A stretch of 45,081 nt of DNA from JBCBKU01 sp038521345 (lineage in GTDB: Bacteria > Pseudomonadota > Alphaproteobacteria > Rhodobacterales > Rhodobacteraceae): contig JBCBKU010000024.1 in NCBI GenBank assembly GCA_038521345.1, forward strand, positions 1 through 45,081, given 5' to 3'. Position 1 is the first letter of the stretch. The number at the start of each line of letters is the position of its first letter. The position numbers and the translations under genes were made by a program. Shown here piece by piece: positions 32,193 to 40,850 of the stretch. The notes beneath the pieces are model-generated. The model was not told the origin of the DNA, ran no database searches, and saw only the letters and a list, made by a program, of their open reading frames with translations.

Positions 32193-33536
32193 TCAGCGAA
32201 CGATCAACTCGTCGCCCAGAACCGAGGTCAGTTCGGCTTCGACTTCGGCGACAGCGTCGGCCGGCGACTGAACACCGGTCCATGCCGACTCGAGGCCTTT
32301 CCAAAGCGCTTCCGAGTACACCCCGTAATCCGGGTGGTTCGGCTGCGAGTTGGCAAAGGGCAGAAGCACTTTCGTGGCTTCGTCCGCCCAGCGGTCTTCG
32401 GCATAAAGACGCACGTCCGACTGCGACTGCGCGACGGCAAGGTGCGCCGACTTGATCGCGTGCAGTGTGTTGAGGCGCGGCTCGGACGCAATCTTGACCA
32501 GCTCTGCGGCGATCGCTTCGGCATCGTCGTCGGCCTGGTCGGTGATGAGGTACACCAGCGGATGGGTGATCGTATTCGGGCGTCCGCCTTCGTCACCAGC
32601 CGGAATCAGCGTGAACTGAACGGTGCCGAAGAAGTCCTCGTTGCCTTCGCGGCCTGTGTAGCGGGCATAGTGCCAGGTGCCGCCGTGCCAAAGTGCGGCT
32701 TTGCCGTTGGCGACTTCCGAATACCACTGGCCCCAGTCAGTGCCGATGTGGTTGCGCTTGGTCACGCCGGCATCCACGGCATCAACGAAGAACTGATAGA
32801 AATCCGTCATAGCTTCGCGGTCAAGGACCAGCTTGCCGGTTTCGGAATCAAACAGGTCACCGCCGAAGGACTGGTAGAACTGGGCGTAGTCCGGGCCGTT
32901 CGAGACGCGCGGATAAAAGCCGTAGCCCTCATCGACAAGGCCCATGTCGACGGCTTTCTTGGCGTCTTCAAGCACGTTGGCGAGCGTGTATTCACCTGCC
33001 TCGACTTTGGCGGGCAGCATGTCGATTTCGTCATCGGAGTAACCGATCTCGCGCATGGTCTCCTTCCAGAAGAAGAAAGGACGGCTTTCCGCGTCCTGCG
33101 GGACGCCCCACTGGACGCCGCCGAAGGCCGCGATCTCCATGAGGTTCGGGTAGATGTCCGAAAGCGGCCATGCGTCGAGGTCAAGATAATCCTCGGCCGG
33201 GACGATATAGCCGGCCTGGCTCCAGGGCGCGATGTCGAGATGGCTTGTGACGACGATGTTCGGCGCGTCACCGGCTTCAGCGGCCAGCGTCACGGCCTGC
33301 TTGAACTCGGCCCAGCCGCCGAAATCGGCCTTGTGTTCGACCGTAATCGACAGCTCTTCACCCCGGATTGCGGCTTCGCGCTCCAAAATGTCGGCGGCAA
33401 TTTCGATGGCTTCCCAGCGGTAGCTGTCGGCATCGCCCGAGCCGCCGGCCCAAACGGTCATGGTGTAGTCTTGCGCCAGTGCGGCACCGGCAAGCACGCC
33501 GGTCAGTGCCGTGGCAGTCAGAAAGGTGCGGGTCAT
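32193..33536 (-). CDS. Family 1 extracellular solute-binding protein (CUT1 ABC importer)
   Basis: This 447-residue periplasmic binding protein starts with a signal peptide, MTRTFLTATALTGVLAGAALAQ, and the mature start YTMTVWAGGSGDADSYRW is typical of family 1 solute-binding proteins such as UgpB and MalE. The ATG has an AGGAG site six bases upstream. As the first gene of the operon it sets the substrate of the importer. The downstream genes (glycerophosphodiesterase, inositol-phosphatase-family protein) point to a glycerophosphodiester rather than a plain sugar, but no ligand residues can be read from sequence alone. Confidence 0.92.
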   Translation of the reverse strand: MTRTFLTATALTGVLAGAALAQDYTMTVWAGGSGDADSYRWEAIEIAADILEREAAIRGEELSITVEHKADFGGWAEFKQAVTLAAEAGDAPNIVVTSHLDIAPWSQAGYIVPAEDYLDLDAWPLSDIYPNLMEIAAFGGVQWGVPQDAESRPFFFWKETMREIGYSDDEIDMLPAKVEAGEYTLANVLEDAKKAVDMGLVDEGYGFYPRVSNGPDYAQFYQSFGGDLFDSETGKLVLDREAMTDFYQFFVDAVDAGVTKRNHIGTDWGQWYSEVANGKAALWHGGTWHYARYTGREGNEDFFGTVQFTLIPAGDEGGRPNTITHPLVYLITDQADDDAEAIAAELVKIASEPRLNTLHAIKSAHLAVAQSQSDVRLYAEDRWADEATKVLLPFANSQPNHPDYGVYSEALWKGLESAWTGVQSPADAVAEVEAELTSVLGDELIVR

Positions 33537-33607
33537 GGGTCACTCCTGTTGGTCGTCCGGCGTCGCAGATCCACCGGACCTTATGACGGGATCAGGCTCC
33601 CGATCGC

Positions 33608-33631
33608 GCCGCTGCACACGTGTGCAGCGGC
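33608..33631. promoter_or_regulatory. Perfect 24-bp palindrome, candidate LacI-family operator
   Basis: The sequence GCCGCTGCACAC / GTGTGCAGCGGC is self-complementary over all 24 bases with a central CG, the hallmark of LacI-family operators. It lies 72-95 bases upstream of the solute-binding protein start, where a promoter is expected, in a 169-base non-coding gap. The operon carries its own LacI regulator, so autoregulation is likely. Because there is no loop, it fits a protein-binding site better than a terminator. Confidence 0.75.
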
Positions 33632-33705
33632 ATCCTCGGCCTATCTCCACATTCCAACAAAGAGGTAACGCTCTTCCGAAATCTCTGTGACGGCGCCGCG
33701 GCCGA

Positions 33706-35085
33706 TTAGCCGAAGACGCGTCCGAGTGCTCCGCCAACCGCATCGGTGATCGCATCGATATCGTCAGAGGTCGCGATCAGCGCGGGGCTGAAGCAAAGCG
33801 TGTTGTTATAGCCCGGGACCGATCGGTTGGTCGCCCCTATGATCACGCCTTGGTCCATGCAATCTGCCACGACCGCCTGCACCAGTTTCTCGGAAACGGG
33901 TTCTTTCGTCTGCCGATCACTCACAAGCTCGGCCCCGCAGAAAAGTCCCTTGCCCCGCACGTCGCCGATGACGGCATGGCGCTCCATCAGTTCACGCAGA
34001 TTGGACATCAGGCGTTCGCCCATCGCCGCTGTATTGGCGATCAGCCTCTCTTCCTCGATGATCCGGAAGTTCTCGAGCGCGGCAGCCGGACCCGCGGTAC
34101 AGCCCCCGAAAGTCGAGATGTCGCGGAAATAATCCATCGGGTCGTCCGCGTTGCCCTTAAACATCTCGAAGACCGTTTCGGTCGTCACCATACAGGCGAT
34201 GGCGGCATATCCACTCGCCACACCCTTGGCCATGGTTACGAAATCGGGTCTCACGCCCCAATGCTGGTAACCAAACCATTCTCCAGTGCGCCCACACCCG
34301 CAAACGACCTCGTCAATATGCAAAAGGATCTCGTAGCGATCGCAGATGTCCTGAACCCGTTCCCAGTATCCAGTCGGTGGCGGGATCACTCCACCCCCGG
34401 CCGTTACGGGCTCAAGGCACAGCGCCCCAACCGTGTCCGGCCCTTCGCGAAGGACCACCTCTTCGATGGCATCCGCTGCGCGTTCTCCGTAGTTCTCGAC
34501 ATCCCATTGCGCGCGGTACTCAAGGCAATGCGGCACGCGAACGAACCCTGGGGCGAACGGCCCGTATTGCGCGTTGCGTTCGTCCTGACCGCCCGCGGAC
34601 ATCGCACCAATGGTCGAGCCGTGGTAGTCCCGCTCCCGGTACAGGATCTTGTTCTTTTTCCCTCCGAACCGCTTGTGGGCGATCTGACGGATCATCTTGA
34701 AGGCTTTCTCGTTCGCCTCGGAACCTGAATTCGTATAATAAACACGGCTCATCCCCGGCATCTTCGAGATCAGAAGCGCGGCAAAGTCCGCGCCCGGAAC
34801 CGTGCCCGCCGATCCGGCGAAGTACGGCATCTTGACCAGTGCGTCGCGTACCGCATCGGCGATCCGGGTGCGCCCATAGCCCACATTCACCGTCCAGACC
34901 GCGCCCGAGACGGCATCGAGATGCTCTTTCCCGCGGGCATCCCAGACCCGCATGCCCTTGCCTTCTACGATGACCCTTGGGTCGTGATCCTCAAACGGCT
35001 TGTGCTGGATCAGATGGTGCCAGAGATGAGCACGATCCGCCTCGATCACCGCAGACAGGTCATTCGGATGCAAGGGCGTGTTCAT
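33706..35085 (-). CDS. Class III aminotransferase, taurine-pyruvate aminotransferase-like
   Basis: This 459-residue PLP enzyme is strongly similar in pattern to taurine:pyruvate aminotransferase (Tpa) of Roseobacters, which converts taurine to sulfoacetaldehyde with formation of alanine. Typical stretches are DAVSGAVWTVNVGYGRTRIA, YYTNSGSEANEKAFKM, HIDEVVCGCGRTGEWFGYQ and FVTMAKGVASGYA with the PLP-binding Lys287. Asp258 pairs with the PLP ring nitrogen. The start at 35085 is supported by a GGGAG site; the longer frame runs into the divergent control region. A TauR-like regulator is divergently encoded, as for tpa in Rhodobacter. No tauABC, xsc, pta or ald genes are seen here, so another omega-amino substrate remains possible. 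Confidence 0.88.
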   Translation of the reverse strand: MNTPLHPNDLSAVIEADRAHLWHHLIQHKPFEDHDPRVIVEGKGMRVWDARGKEHLDAVSGAVWTVNVGYGRTRIADAVRDALVKMPYFAGSAGTVPGADFAALLISKMPGMSRVYYTNSGSEANEKAFKMIRQIAHKRFGGKKNKILYRERDYHGSTIGAMSAGGQDERNAQYGPFAPGFVRVPHCLEYRAQWDVENYGERAADAIEEVVLREGPDTVGALCLEPVTAGGGVIPPPTGYWERVQDICDRYEILLHIDEVVCGCGRTGEWFGYQHWGVRPDFVTMAKGVASGYAAIACMVTTETVFEMFKGNADDPMDYFRDISTFGGCTAGPAAALENFRIIEEERLIANTAAMGERLMSNLRELMERHAVIGDVRGKGLFCGAELVSDRQTKEPVSEKLVQAVVADCMDQGVIIGATNRSVPGYNNTLCFSPALIATSDDIDAITDAVGGALGRVFG

Positions 35086-35102
35086 CGGCGGTTCTCCCGG
35101 TG

Positions 35103-35116
35103 CTGGACTTCTGGAC
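35103..35116. promoter_or_regulatory. CTGGAC direct repeats upstream of the aminotransferase gene
   Basis: Two CTGGAC copies start at 35103 and 35111, eight bases apart, 18-31 bases upstream of the aminotransferase start. From memory, TauR of Rhodobacter capsulatus binds CTGGAC-containing direct repeats, so these may be the site of the divergent regulator. Their closeness to the start codon is unusual for an activator site. Confidence 0.4.
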
Positions 35117-35249
35117 CCTGCCCAAGCCGAAAGTCGCACCATAGGGCCAGCTCCCTCCCCTTGATAGAGCCAGAACCGGTCAATCGTTGCGCTAAACCGC
35201 TGTGCCTGCACTGGCCGGGACACTGAATTCAGGCCAGACTGGGCGCGCA

Positions 35250-36716
35250 ATGCTGCTTCAACTCGATCACTTCCGCCTCGGGTCCGACAAGGACATCACG
35301 CTTCAGCACCAGATCAAGCGGATGATCGTGGATGGGATCCTGACCGGACGATTCCGTCCGGGCGACCGTCTGCCGTCCTCGCGCGGGTTGTCGCGCCATC
35401 TGGGGATCAGCCGGATCACCGTAACCCTCGCCTATGCCGATCTCGTGGCTGATGACTACTTAACGTCGGAAGGCCGCCGCGGTTACTTCGTCTCCGAAGG
35501 CGCGCCCAGCGCCGCCCCGGCCCTGCCGCCGGCAGACCAATCCGAAGCCTCTGTGGATTGGGCCCGGATTCTTGGACCCCGCCGTTCTTCGTCGCCGACC
35601 ATCGACAGGCCGAGGGACTGGCAGAACTACCCTTACCCCTTCATCTACGGCCAGACCGACCGCAAGCTATTCGATCAAGGGGCGTGGAGAGCCTGCGCTT
35701 TGATGGCGCTGGGTCAACGGGACTTCGAGGCGCTGACGGCTGACCGCTACGACAGCGACGATCCGGAACTGGTCGAAAACCTCCTTCGACACATTCTGAC
35801 CCGCCGCGGCATTCGCGCGACCCCCGACGAGATTCTGATCACACTGGGGGCACAAAACGCGCTTTGGATCGCGGCCCATCTTGTATTGACCCAGCGCCGG
35901 ACGGCCGCAGTCGAAAATCCCTGCTATCCCGGTTTGCGGGACATCCTTGCCCAGACACGGTGCCGGATCGCGCCAGTCGACGTGGACGCAAACGGCCTGC
36001 CGCCGCGTGACCTGCCCGAGGGTATCGACGCCGTCTTTGTTACGCCCAGCCACCATTGCCCCACGAATGCAACGCTGCCCATCGACCGCCGCCAGACGCT
36101 CCTGCACATGGCCGCCGAACGTGGCTTCGTGGTCGTGGAAGACGACTACGAGTTCGAGATGGCCTTCCACCGCGCGCCGTCCCCGTCGCTGAAGTCTTTG
36201 GACCGGGCTGGCTTGGTTATCCATGTGGGCTCTTTCTCGAAATCCCTCTTTCCGGGCTTGCGTCTTGGCTATGTTGTGGCTTCGGCCCCTTTTATTGCCG
36301 AGGCGCGGACGGTCCGGGCGACGCTTCTGCGCCATCCGCCGGGGCATCTGCAGCGGACCGCGGCCTATTTCCTGTCACTCGGGCATTACGACGCGCAGGT
36401 GAACCGAATGCGTAAGACATTTGCCCGCCGGCGCGACGTGATGCGCGCGGCGATCGACGACCAGGGGCTGATTCTCGGGGCCGGGGTGGCCGATGGCGGT
36501 TCGTCGTTCTGGATGGCCGCGCCAAAAGGAACAGACACCGTCGATCTGGCACGCGGACTGCACGCCGACGGGGTCGTCATCGAACCGGGTCAGTCGTTTT
36601 TTGCGGGGTCGGACGCGCCGCGGAACTTTTACCGGCTCGCCTATTCCTCGATTCCGTCCTCGCGCATCCCCGACGGTATCCAAAAGATCGCTGCCGCGAT
36701 CTCGCGCGCCGCCTGA
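35250..36716 (+). CDS. MocR/GabR-type PLP-dependent regulator, TauR-like
   Basis: This 488-residue fusion joins a GntR winged helix to an aminotransferase fold. Residues about 12-80 form the DNA-binding domain (QIKRMIVDGILTGRFRPGDR, then LPSSRGLSRHLGISRITVTL). Residues about 125-488 are a class I aminotransferase-like effector domain with ENPCYPGLRD, VVVEDDYEFEMAF and GSFSKSLFPGLRLGY, whose Lys331 should hold PLP. Such proteins sense an amino compound as a PLP adduct and control neighbouring catabolic genes. It is divergent from the Tpa-like gene with 164 bases between, as TauR and tpa are in related bacteria. The name TauR is likely but not certain; the inducer could be another amine. The ATG at 35250 is preferred over one 16 codons upstream. 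Confidence 0.88.
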   Translation: MLLQLDHFRLGSDKDITLQHQIKRMIVDGILTGRFRPGDRLPSSRGLSRHLGISRITVTLAYADLVADDYLTSEGRRGYFVSEGAPSAAPALPPADQSEASVDWARILGPRRSSSPTIDRPRDWQNYPYPFIYGQTDRKLFDQGAWRACALMALGQRDFEALTADRYDSDDPELVENLLRHILTRRGIRATPDEILITLGAQNALWIAAHLVLTQRRTAAVENPCYPGLRDILAQTRCRIAPVDVDANGLPPRDLPEGIDAVFVTPSHHCPTNATLPIDRRQTLLHMAAERGFVVVEDDYEFEMAFHRAPSPSLKSLDRAGLVIHVGSFSKSLFPGLRLGYVVASAPFIAEARTVRATLLRHPPGHLQRTAAYFLSLGHYDAQVNRMRKTFARRRDVMRAAIDDQGLILGAGVADGGSSFWMAAPKGTDTVDLARGLHADGVVIEPGQSFFAGSDAPRNFYRLAYSSIPSSRIPDGIQKIAAAISRAA

Positions 36717-36778
36717 CCCCCCTTTCGCCCGATCGCTGCTTCCGCCATCATCGCGGGTATCGAAACACCCGGGGCTCC

Positions 36779-37609
36779 ATGCAAGTCGCATCCAAATCCG
36801 TTCAGATCGGCGACATCACGGTCGCCAATGACCGTCCTTTCGTGCTGATCGCCGGACCCTGCCAGATCGAAAGCCGTGATCATGCGCTGATGATGGCCGA
36901 AGGTATCGCCAGTGCGGCAGAAGCGGCCGGAATCCCCTGGATCTACAAGTCAAGCTACGACAAGGCCAACAGGTCATCGATCAATGCCGCACGCGGGATC
37001 GGAATGGAGGATGGCCTGGCGATCCTGGCGGAGGTGCGCGAGACTTTCGGCTGCCCGGTTCTGACAGACGTCCACTTGCCCGATCATTGCGGGCCGGTCG
37101 CAGAGGTCGTGGATGTCCTGCAGATCCCCGCCTTCCTGTCGCGCCAGACGGATCTGCTTCTGGCCGCCGGAGAAACCGGGCGCGCCATAAACGTCAAGAA
37201 AGGCCAGTTCCTTGCGCCGTGGGACATGGCCAATGTCGCCTTCAAGATCGCATCGACCGGGAACGATGCCATCTTGCTTTGCGAACGCGGAACATCTTTC
37301 GGATACAACACACTTGTGAGCGATTTTCGCGCGTTGCCGCAGATGGCGGAAACGGGGTATCCCGTCGTCTTCGATGCAACCCATTCCGTCCAGCAACCGG
37401 GTGGCCAGGGGACCTCGACCGGCGGCGACCGGACGATGGTCCCCCCGCTGGCAAGGGCCGCTGTTGCGGTGGGTTGTGCCGCCCTTTTCATCGAGACACA
37501 CAACGATCCTGACAACGCTCCATCGGACGGACCCAACATGGTACCATTGCCCGAACTCGGCCCCCTTCTCTCCCGCCTCCGGGCCATTGAGACGGCGGCA
37601 CGGTCCTGA
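36779..37609 (+). CDS. kdsA: 3-deoxy-8-phosphooctulonate synthase (KDO-8-P synthase)
   Basis: This 276-residue cytoplasmic enzyme joins phosphoenolpyruvate and arabinose 5-phosphate to KDO-8-phosphate for the lipopolysaccharide core. Clear motifs are VQIGDITVANDRPFVLIAGP at the N-terminus, YKSSYDKANRSSI, PAFLSRQTDLLLAAGETG, INVKKGQFLAPWDM and FDATHSVQQPGG. The N-terminal motif reads AGPCQIES, with Cys where the E. coli enzyme has Asn (GGMNVLES). This marks it as the metal-dependent class. Its stop codon overlaps the start of the next gene (TGATG), suggesting coupled expression. Other KDO genes are not in the window. Confidence 0.95.
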   Translation: MQVASKSVQIGDITVANDRPFVLIAGPCQIESRDHALMMAEGIASAAEAAGIPWIYKSSYDKANRSSINAARGIGMEDGLAILAEVRETFGCPVLTDVHLPDHCGPVAEVVDVLQIPAFLSRQTDLLLAAGETGRAINVKKGQFLAPWDMANVAFKIASTGNDAILLCERGTSFGYNTLVSDFRALPQMAETGYPVVFDATHSVQQPGGQGTSTGGDRTMVPPLARAAVAVGCAALFIETHNDPDNAPSDGPNMVPLPELGPLLSRLRAIETAARS

Positions 37610-38577
37610 TGTTCACTGCCGCAGAACTCGAAGACGCTGCACGACTGGTCCATCGTCAGGCCGGAGCGACCCCCGCAATCCACTGGCCGACCCTTGCGGC
37701 ACGTGCGGGTGCAGAGGTTTGGATCAAGCACGAGAATCACAATCCCACCGGCGCATTCAAGGTCCGCGGCGGCATCACTTTCATCGATTGGCTGATCCGC
37801 ACAGCCCCGGACAGTCCCGGCATCATCACGGCAACGCGTGGCAACCATGGCCAATCGCAGGCCCGCGCGGCGACCGCCGCCGGGTTGCGAGCCGTGATCT
37901 ACGTCCCACGCGGAAACTCCGTGGAAAAGAACGCCGCCATGCGGGCCTATGGGGGCGAGGTGATCGAACACGGGGCGGATTTCGACGAGGCCAGGCAAGA
38001 AGTCTTCCGAGTCGCCGAGGAAGAGGGGCTTACCTTCGTTCCGCCGTTCCACACAGAATTGGTCCGCGGCGTCGCCACCTATGCGTGGGAGCTTCTGTCG
38101 GCGCATCCGGACCTCGACACGCTTTACGTTCCGATCGGATGCGGGTCCGGGATCGCAGGATGCATCACCGCCCGCGATGCCCTGAAACACCCGGCCAAGA
38201 TCGTGGCTGTCGTGGCGGAAGCGGCCCAGACCTCACGGTTGTCGGTCGAGGCCGGGCATCCGGTCGAGACCAACACCGCCCAAACCTTTGCGGACGGCAT
38301 GGCGGTGCGCGTGCCGGTTCCCGAAGCATTGGAGATCTATCAAGAAGGGGCCGAGCGGTTTGTGACGGTCACCGACGACGAGATCGCCGACGCTGTTCGC
38401 GCCTATTATACGGACACCCATAATCTTGCCGAAGGCGCCGGTGCCGCGCCCCTTGCGGCGCTGCTCCAGGAAAAGGATCGAATGGCAGGCCGGAAGGTGG
38501 CCCCGATCCTTTGCGGAGGCAATATTGATACGGCATGGTTCCAGACGATCCTGTCGGGTGGAACGCCGACGGCATAG
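37609..38577 (+). CDS. Threonine/serine dehydratase-like PLP enzyme
   Basis: This 322-residue protein belongs to fold-type II PLP enzymes, typified by threonine dehydratase. The PLP lysine is Lys51 in HNPTGAFKVRGG, and the phosphate-binding glycine loop is VPIGCGSGIAGC near residues 178-190. The substrate loop TATRGNHGQSQARAAT matches the usual T/S-x-GNHGQ motif. It lacks the C-terminal ACT-like regulatory domain of biosynthetic IlvA, so it is the short catabolic type or a related hydroxyamino-acid dehydratase or racemase. Translational coupling to kdsA is unexpected functionally and may only reflect compact gene order. The exact substrate is not resolved. Confidence 0.9.
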   Translation: MFTAAELEDAARLVHRQAGATPAIHWPTLAARAGAEVWIKHENHNPTGAFKVRGGITFIDWLIRTAPDSPGIITATRGNHGQSQARAATAAGLRAVIYVPRGNSVEKNAAMRAYGGEVIEHGADFDEARQEVFRVAEEEGLTFVPPFHTELVRGVATYAWELLSAHPDLDTLYVPIGCGSGIAGCITARDALKHPAKIVAVVAEAAQTSRLSVEAGHPVETNTAQTFADGMAVRVPVPEALEIYQEGAERFVTVTDDEIADAVRAYYTDTHNLAEGAGAAPLAALLQEKDRMAGRKVAPILCGGNIDTAWFQTILSGGTPTA

Positions 38578-38609
38578 CTTGCCAGTCATCTTCGCGGCTC
38601 GGATGGCGG

Positions 38610-39758
38610 TCAGACCCAGGTAACCGCCCGATCAGAAAGCGTGGCCAGGCGGGCGCGGATTGTATCGCGCAGCGGCCCCTCTCTCGGTACATCGCGCAGG
38701 GTTGTCATCCAGTCCTCGGAGGGAACTGCGCCCTTGCGAAGTCGACGCCATGTGAGGGCGCGCAGAACACTTTCAGCCTCGGCATTCACGCGGTCCGGGA
38801 TCTCGGCATTCGTAAGAACGCCCCAGACGCCCGCCCAAAGCCTCCCCACTGACCACGGATTGTACCCGCCGCCGCCCAATACGAGATAGCGGGGCGCCAG
38901 CGGGCGAAGCGTCGCAACCACGTTCCAATGGGCATTGTTCGACAATGTCAGTCGCGACAACGGATCCTCGGTAACCGCATCGGCACCGCATTGCAGGACC
39001 ACAGCCTCGGGCCGATGTGCAGTCACACGCGGAAGGATCAATGCATCCAGCACCGCGCGCATTTCGGTGTCGTTGAAACCTGCCGGGACCGGCAGGTTCC
39101 AAACCTGTCCCGCACCGCGATCTTCCAAAGCGCCGGTAAACGGCCATCGGCGTTCTTCGTGCACCGAGAGGACCAGCGTTTCAGGATCGTCACGAAAGGC
39201 GAATTCAACGCCATCGCCATGATGTGCATCGATGTCGACATAGGCGATACGGCCGACGCCCTGTCGGCGCAGAGAGAGAATCGCGAGCACCGGGTCGTTC
39301 AGATAACAAAAACCGGCGGCTCGGTCGGGCATCCCGTGATGTGTGCCGCCGGCGGGATGGTAGATGACCCCGGGATCCGCCAGCATTTCGCCAGACAAAA
39401 GCGATCCGCCCGCAGCCGTGGCAGGCCGCCGGTACATCTCGGGAAAGACGGGGTTCGATGCGGTCCCGAGGCCATGGCGATCGCGTACCGCATCGCTGAC
39501 TTGGCCGCTTGCCTCCGCAGCCTGAAGCGCGTCCAAATACGCCCTGTCGTGCCAGAGTTCGAGCGTCTTTGGTTTCGCCCGCGGGCTTGGTACGAACGCC
39601 TTGGTGTCAAGCCAGCCCAGAGCCCGGACAAGGTCCGTCGCCGTCGAGACCCGGGGAATCGAAAGCGGATGCCAGTTTCCATAGGTCGATCGACGATAGA
39701 TCTCGGCGCCGACAAAGCGCGGCGCACGGCCAGCCGAGTTATCCAAGACTCTGCCCAC
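38610..39758 (-). CDS. Histone deacetylase family protein, AcuC-like
   Basis: This 382-residue zinc hydrolase belongs to the class I histone deacetylase/AcuC/acetylpolyamine amidohydrolase family. The active site is complete: His140-His141 in GGTHHGMPDRAAGFCYLND, zinc ligands Asp177 and His179 in YVDIDAHHGDGVE, Asp260 in QCGADAVTEDP and Tyr299 in LGGGGYNPW. In bacteria AcuC-like proteins deacetylate acetyl-CoA synthetase, while others act on acetylated polyamines. The order of motifs and length fit AcuC. It converges with the dehydratase gene (32-base gap) and is divergent from the Nudix gene. The target protein or metabolite is unknown. Confidence 0.9.
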   Translation of the reverse strand: MGRVLDNSAGRAPRFVGAEIYRRSTYGNWHPLSIPRVSTATDLVRALGWLDTKAFVPSPRAKPKTLELWHDRAYLDALQAAEASGQVSDAVRDRHGLGTASNPVFPEMYRRPATAAGGSLLSGEMLADPGVIYHPAGGTHHGMPDRAAGFCYLNDPVLAILSLRRQGVGRIAYVDIDAHHGDGVEFAFRDDPETLVLSVHEERRWPFTGALEDRGAGQVWNLPVPAGFNDTEMRAVLDALILPRVTAHRPEAVVLQCGADAVTEDPLSRLTLSNNAHWNVVATLRPLAPRYLVLGGGGYNPWSVGRLWAGVWGVLTNAEIPDRVNAEAESVLRALTWRRLRKGAVPSEDWMTTLRDVPREGPLRDTIRARLATLSDRAVTWV

Positions 39759-39868
39759 AGCTTTCTGGACTTTCCCCTCGACATATCGCGGATTTGTAGC
39801 TTCCCCGCTGACCCGGCATCATGGTAGCGTTTGTATATACACGCCGCTGCCCCGGATGCTCTCGACCT

Positions 39869-40345
39869 ATGTCAATTGGCAAGTTCAAAGCCCGTCCCAT
39901 TCATCTGCCCGCCGCGATGAAGCGCGAAGTGCGCACTCAGTTCGGCGCCCTCTGCTGGCGTCGTCGCAAAGGTAAGTTGAAGATCGCCCTTGTCACGAGT
40001 CGGCGCTCGGGTCGGTGGGTCCTGCCCAAGGGTTGGCCCATGGACGGAGCCACGCCGGCCGACGCAGCAGCCCGCGAAGCTTGGGAAGAAGCGGGGGTCG
40101 AGGGCCGCGTGGTCGAGACCTGTATTGGCATCTATTCCTACACCAAAGAGATGGAAGACCGCGCCGATCTGCCCTGTGTTGTCGCCGTTTTTCCCGTCAA
40201 GGCGCGTTCGGTTGCAAAGTCTTGGCCTGAGGATAGCGAGCGTGTCCGGCGCTGGGTTTCGCCCGCCAAGGCGGCCGATCTCGTGGACGATCCGGAACTC
40301 GGCCAGATTCTTCGCGGGTTTGATCCGCGCGCCGTTGGCGCTTAA
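39869..40345 (+). CDS. Nudix hydrolase
   Basis: This is a protein of about 158 residues with a Nudix box, LPKGWPMDGATPADAAAREA followed by WEEAGVEG. The REAWEEAGV half, which holds the catalytic Glu pair, is intact. In the first half of the G-x5-E consensus the Glu is replaced by Ala, a variant I believe is common in this alphaproteobacterial group. The family removes nucleoside or inositol diphosphate groups; relatives of this length often act on diadenosine or diphosphoinositol polyphosphates. I chose the ATG at 39869; an upstream ATG at 39821 would add a Cys-containing tail but spans a TATATA patch that looks more like promoter sequence. Confidence 0.85.
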   Translation: MSIGKFKARPIHLPAAMKREVRTQFGALCWRRRKGKLKIALVTSRRSGRWVLPKGWPMDGATPADAAAREAWEEAGVEGRVVETCIGIYSYTKEMEDRADLPCVVAVFPVKARSVAKSWPEDSERVRRWVSPAKAADLVDDPELGQILRGFDPRAVGA

Positions 40346-40420
40346 CAATGCGGCAAATGCGGCGTTGATCCGGCCATCGGATCGCCTATCTTGCGTCAAG
40401 TTATCCACACGCCGGTCGAG

Positions 40421-40849
40421 ATGATCCGTTTCACGCTCAAATGCGCCGAAGGGCACGCCTTCGAAAGCTGGTTCCAGTCCAACAAGGCGTTCGACATGTT
40501 GTCGGAGACCGGGCAGTTGACGTGCCCGGAATGCGGATCGGCTACCGTAGAAAAGGCTCCGATGGCACCGCGGCTATCGTCCGAGAAAACAACCGATCCT
40601 GCGCCCAAGGCCGAGCCGAAAGAGCCCGACCCGCGCGCCGAGGCGATGGCCGAACTCCGCCGGAAGGTCGAAGAGAACGCCGATTACGTGGGGCGCCGGT
40701 TTGCTTCGGAAGCCCGGGCCATGCATGTCGGCGACGCGCCGGGACGGTCGATCTGGGGCGAGGCCAGCGTTGCAGAGGCCAAAGAATTGCTGGATGACGG
40801 CGTACCGGTGGCACCGGTCCCCGGACAACCCCGCCGGCGCACGAACTGA
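40421..40849 (+). CDS. DUF1178 family protein
   Basis: This 142-residue protein starts MIRFTLKCAEGHAFESWFQS, the conserved opening of DUF1178 proteins. It has Cys8 and a CPECG knuckle (Cys35, Cys38), so a small zinc- or metal-binding ribbon is likely. The second half, with NADYVGRRFASEARAMHVGD and SIWGEASVAEAKELLDDGV, is the other conserved block of the family; the central part is a charged linker. Its function is not known. It lies 75 bases after the Nudix gene and one base before the dehydrogenase gene, so the three may form one transcription unit. Confidence 0.88.
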   Translation: MIRFTLKCAEGHAFESWFQSNKAFDMLSETGQLTCPECGSATVEKAPMAPRLSSEKTTDPAPKAEPKEPDPRAEAMAELRRKVEENADYVGRRFASEARAMHVGDAPGRSIWGEASVAEAKELLDDGVPVAPVPGQPRRRTN

Positions 40850-40850
40850 G

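Noticed and set aside
32157..33668. 503-residue open frame on the plus strand
   Set aside because: Antisense to the solute-binding protein gene, whose signal peptide and family motifs are clear; the plus-strand frame shows none.
39821..39868. N-terminal extension of the Nudix protein with CPGC-like cysteines
   Set aside because: No ribosome site at 39821 and a TATATA patch within it; more likely upstream control sequence, though not excluded.
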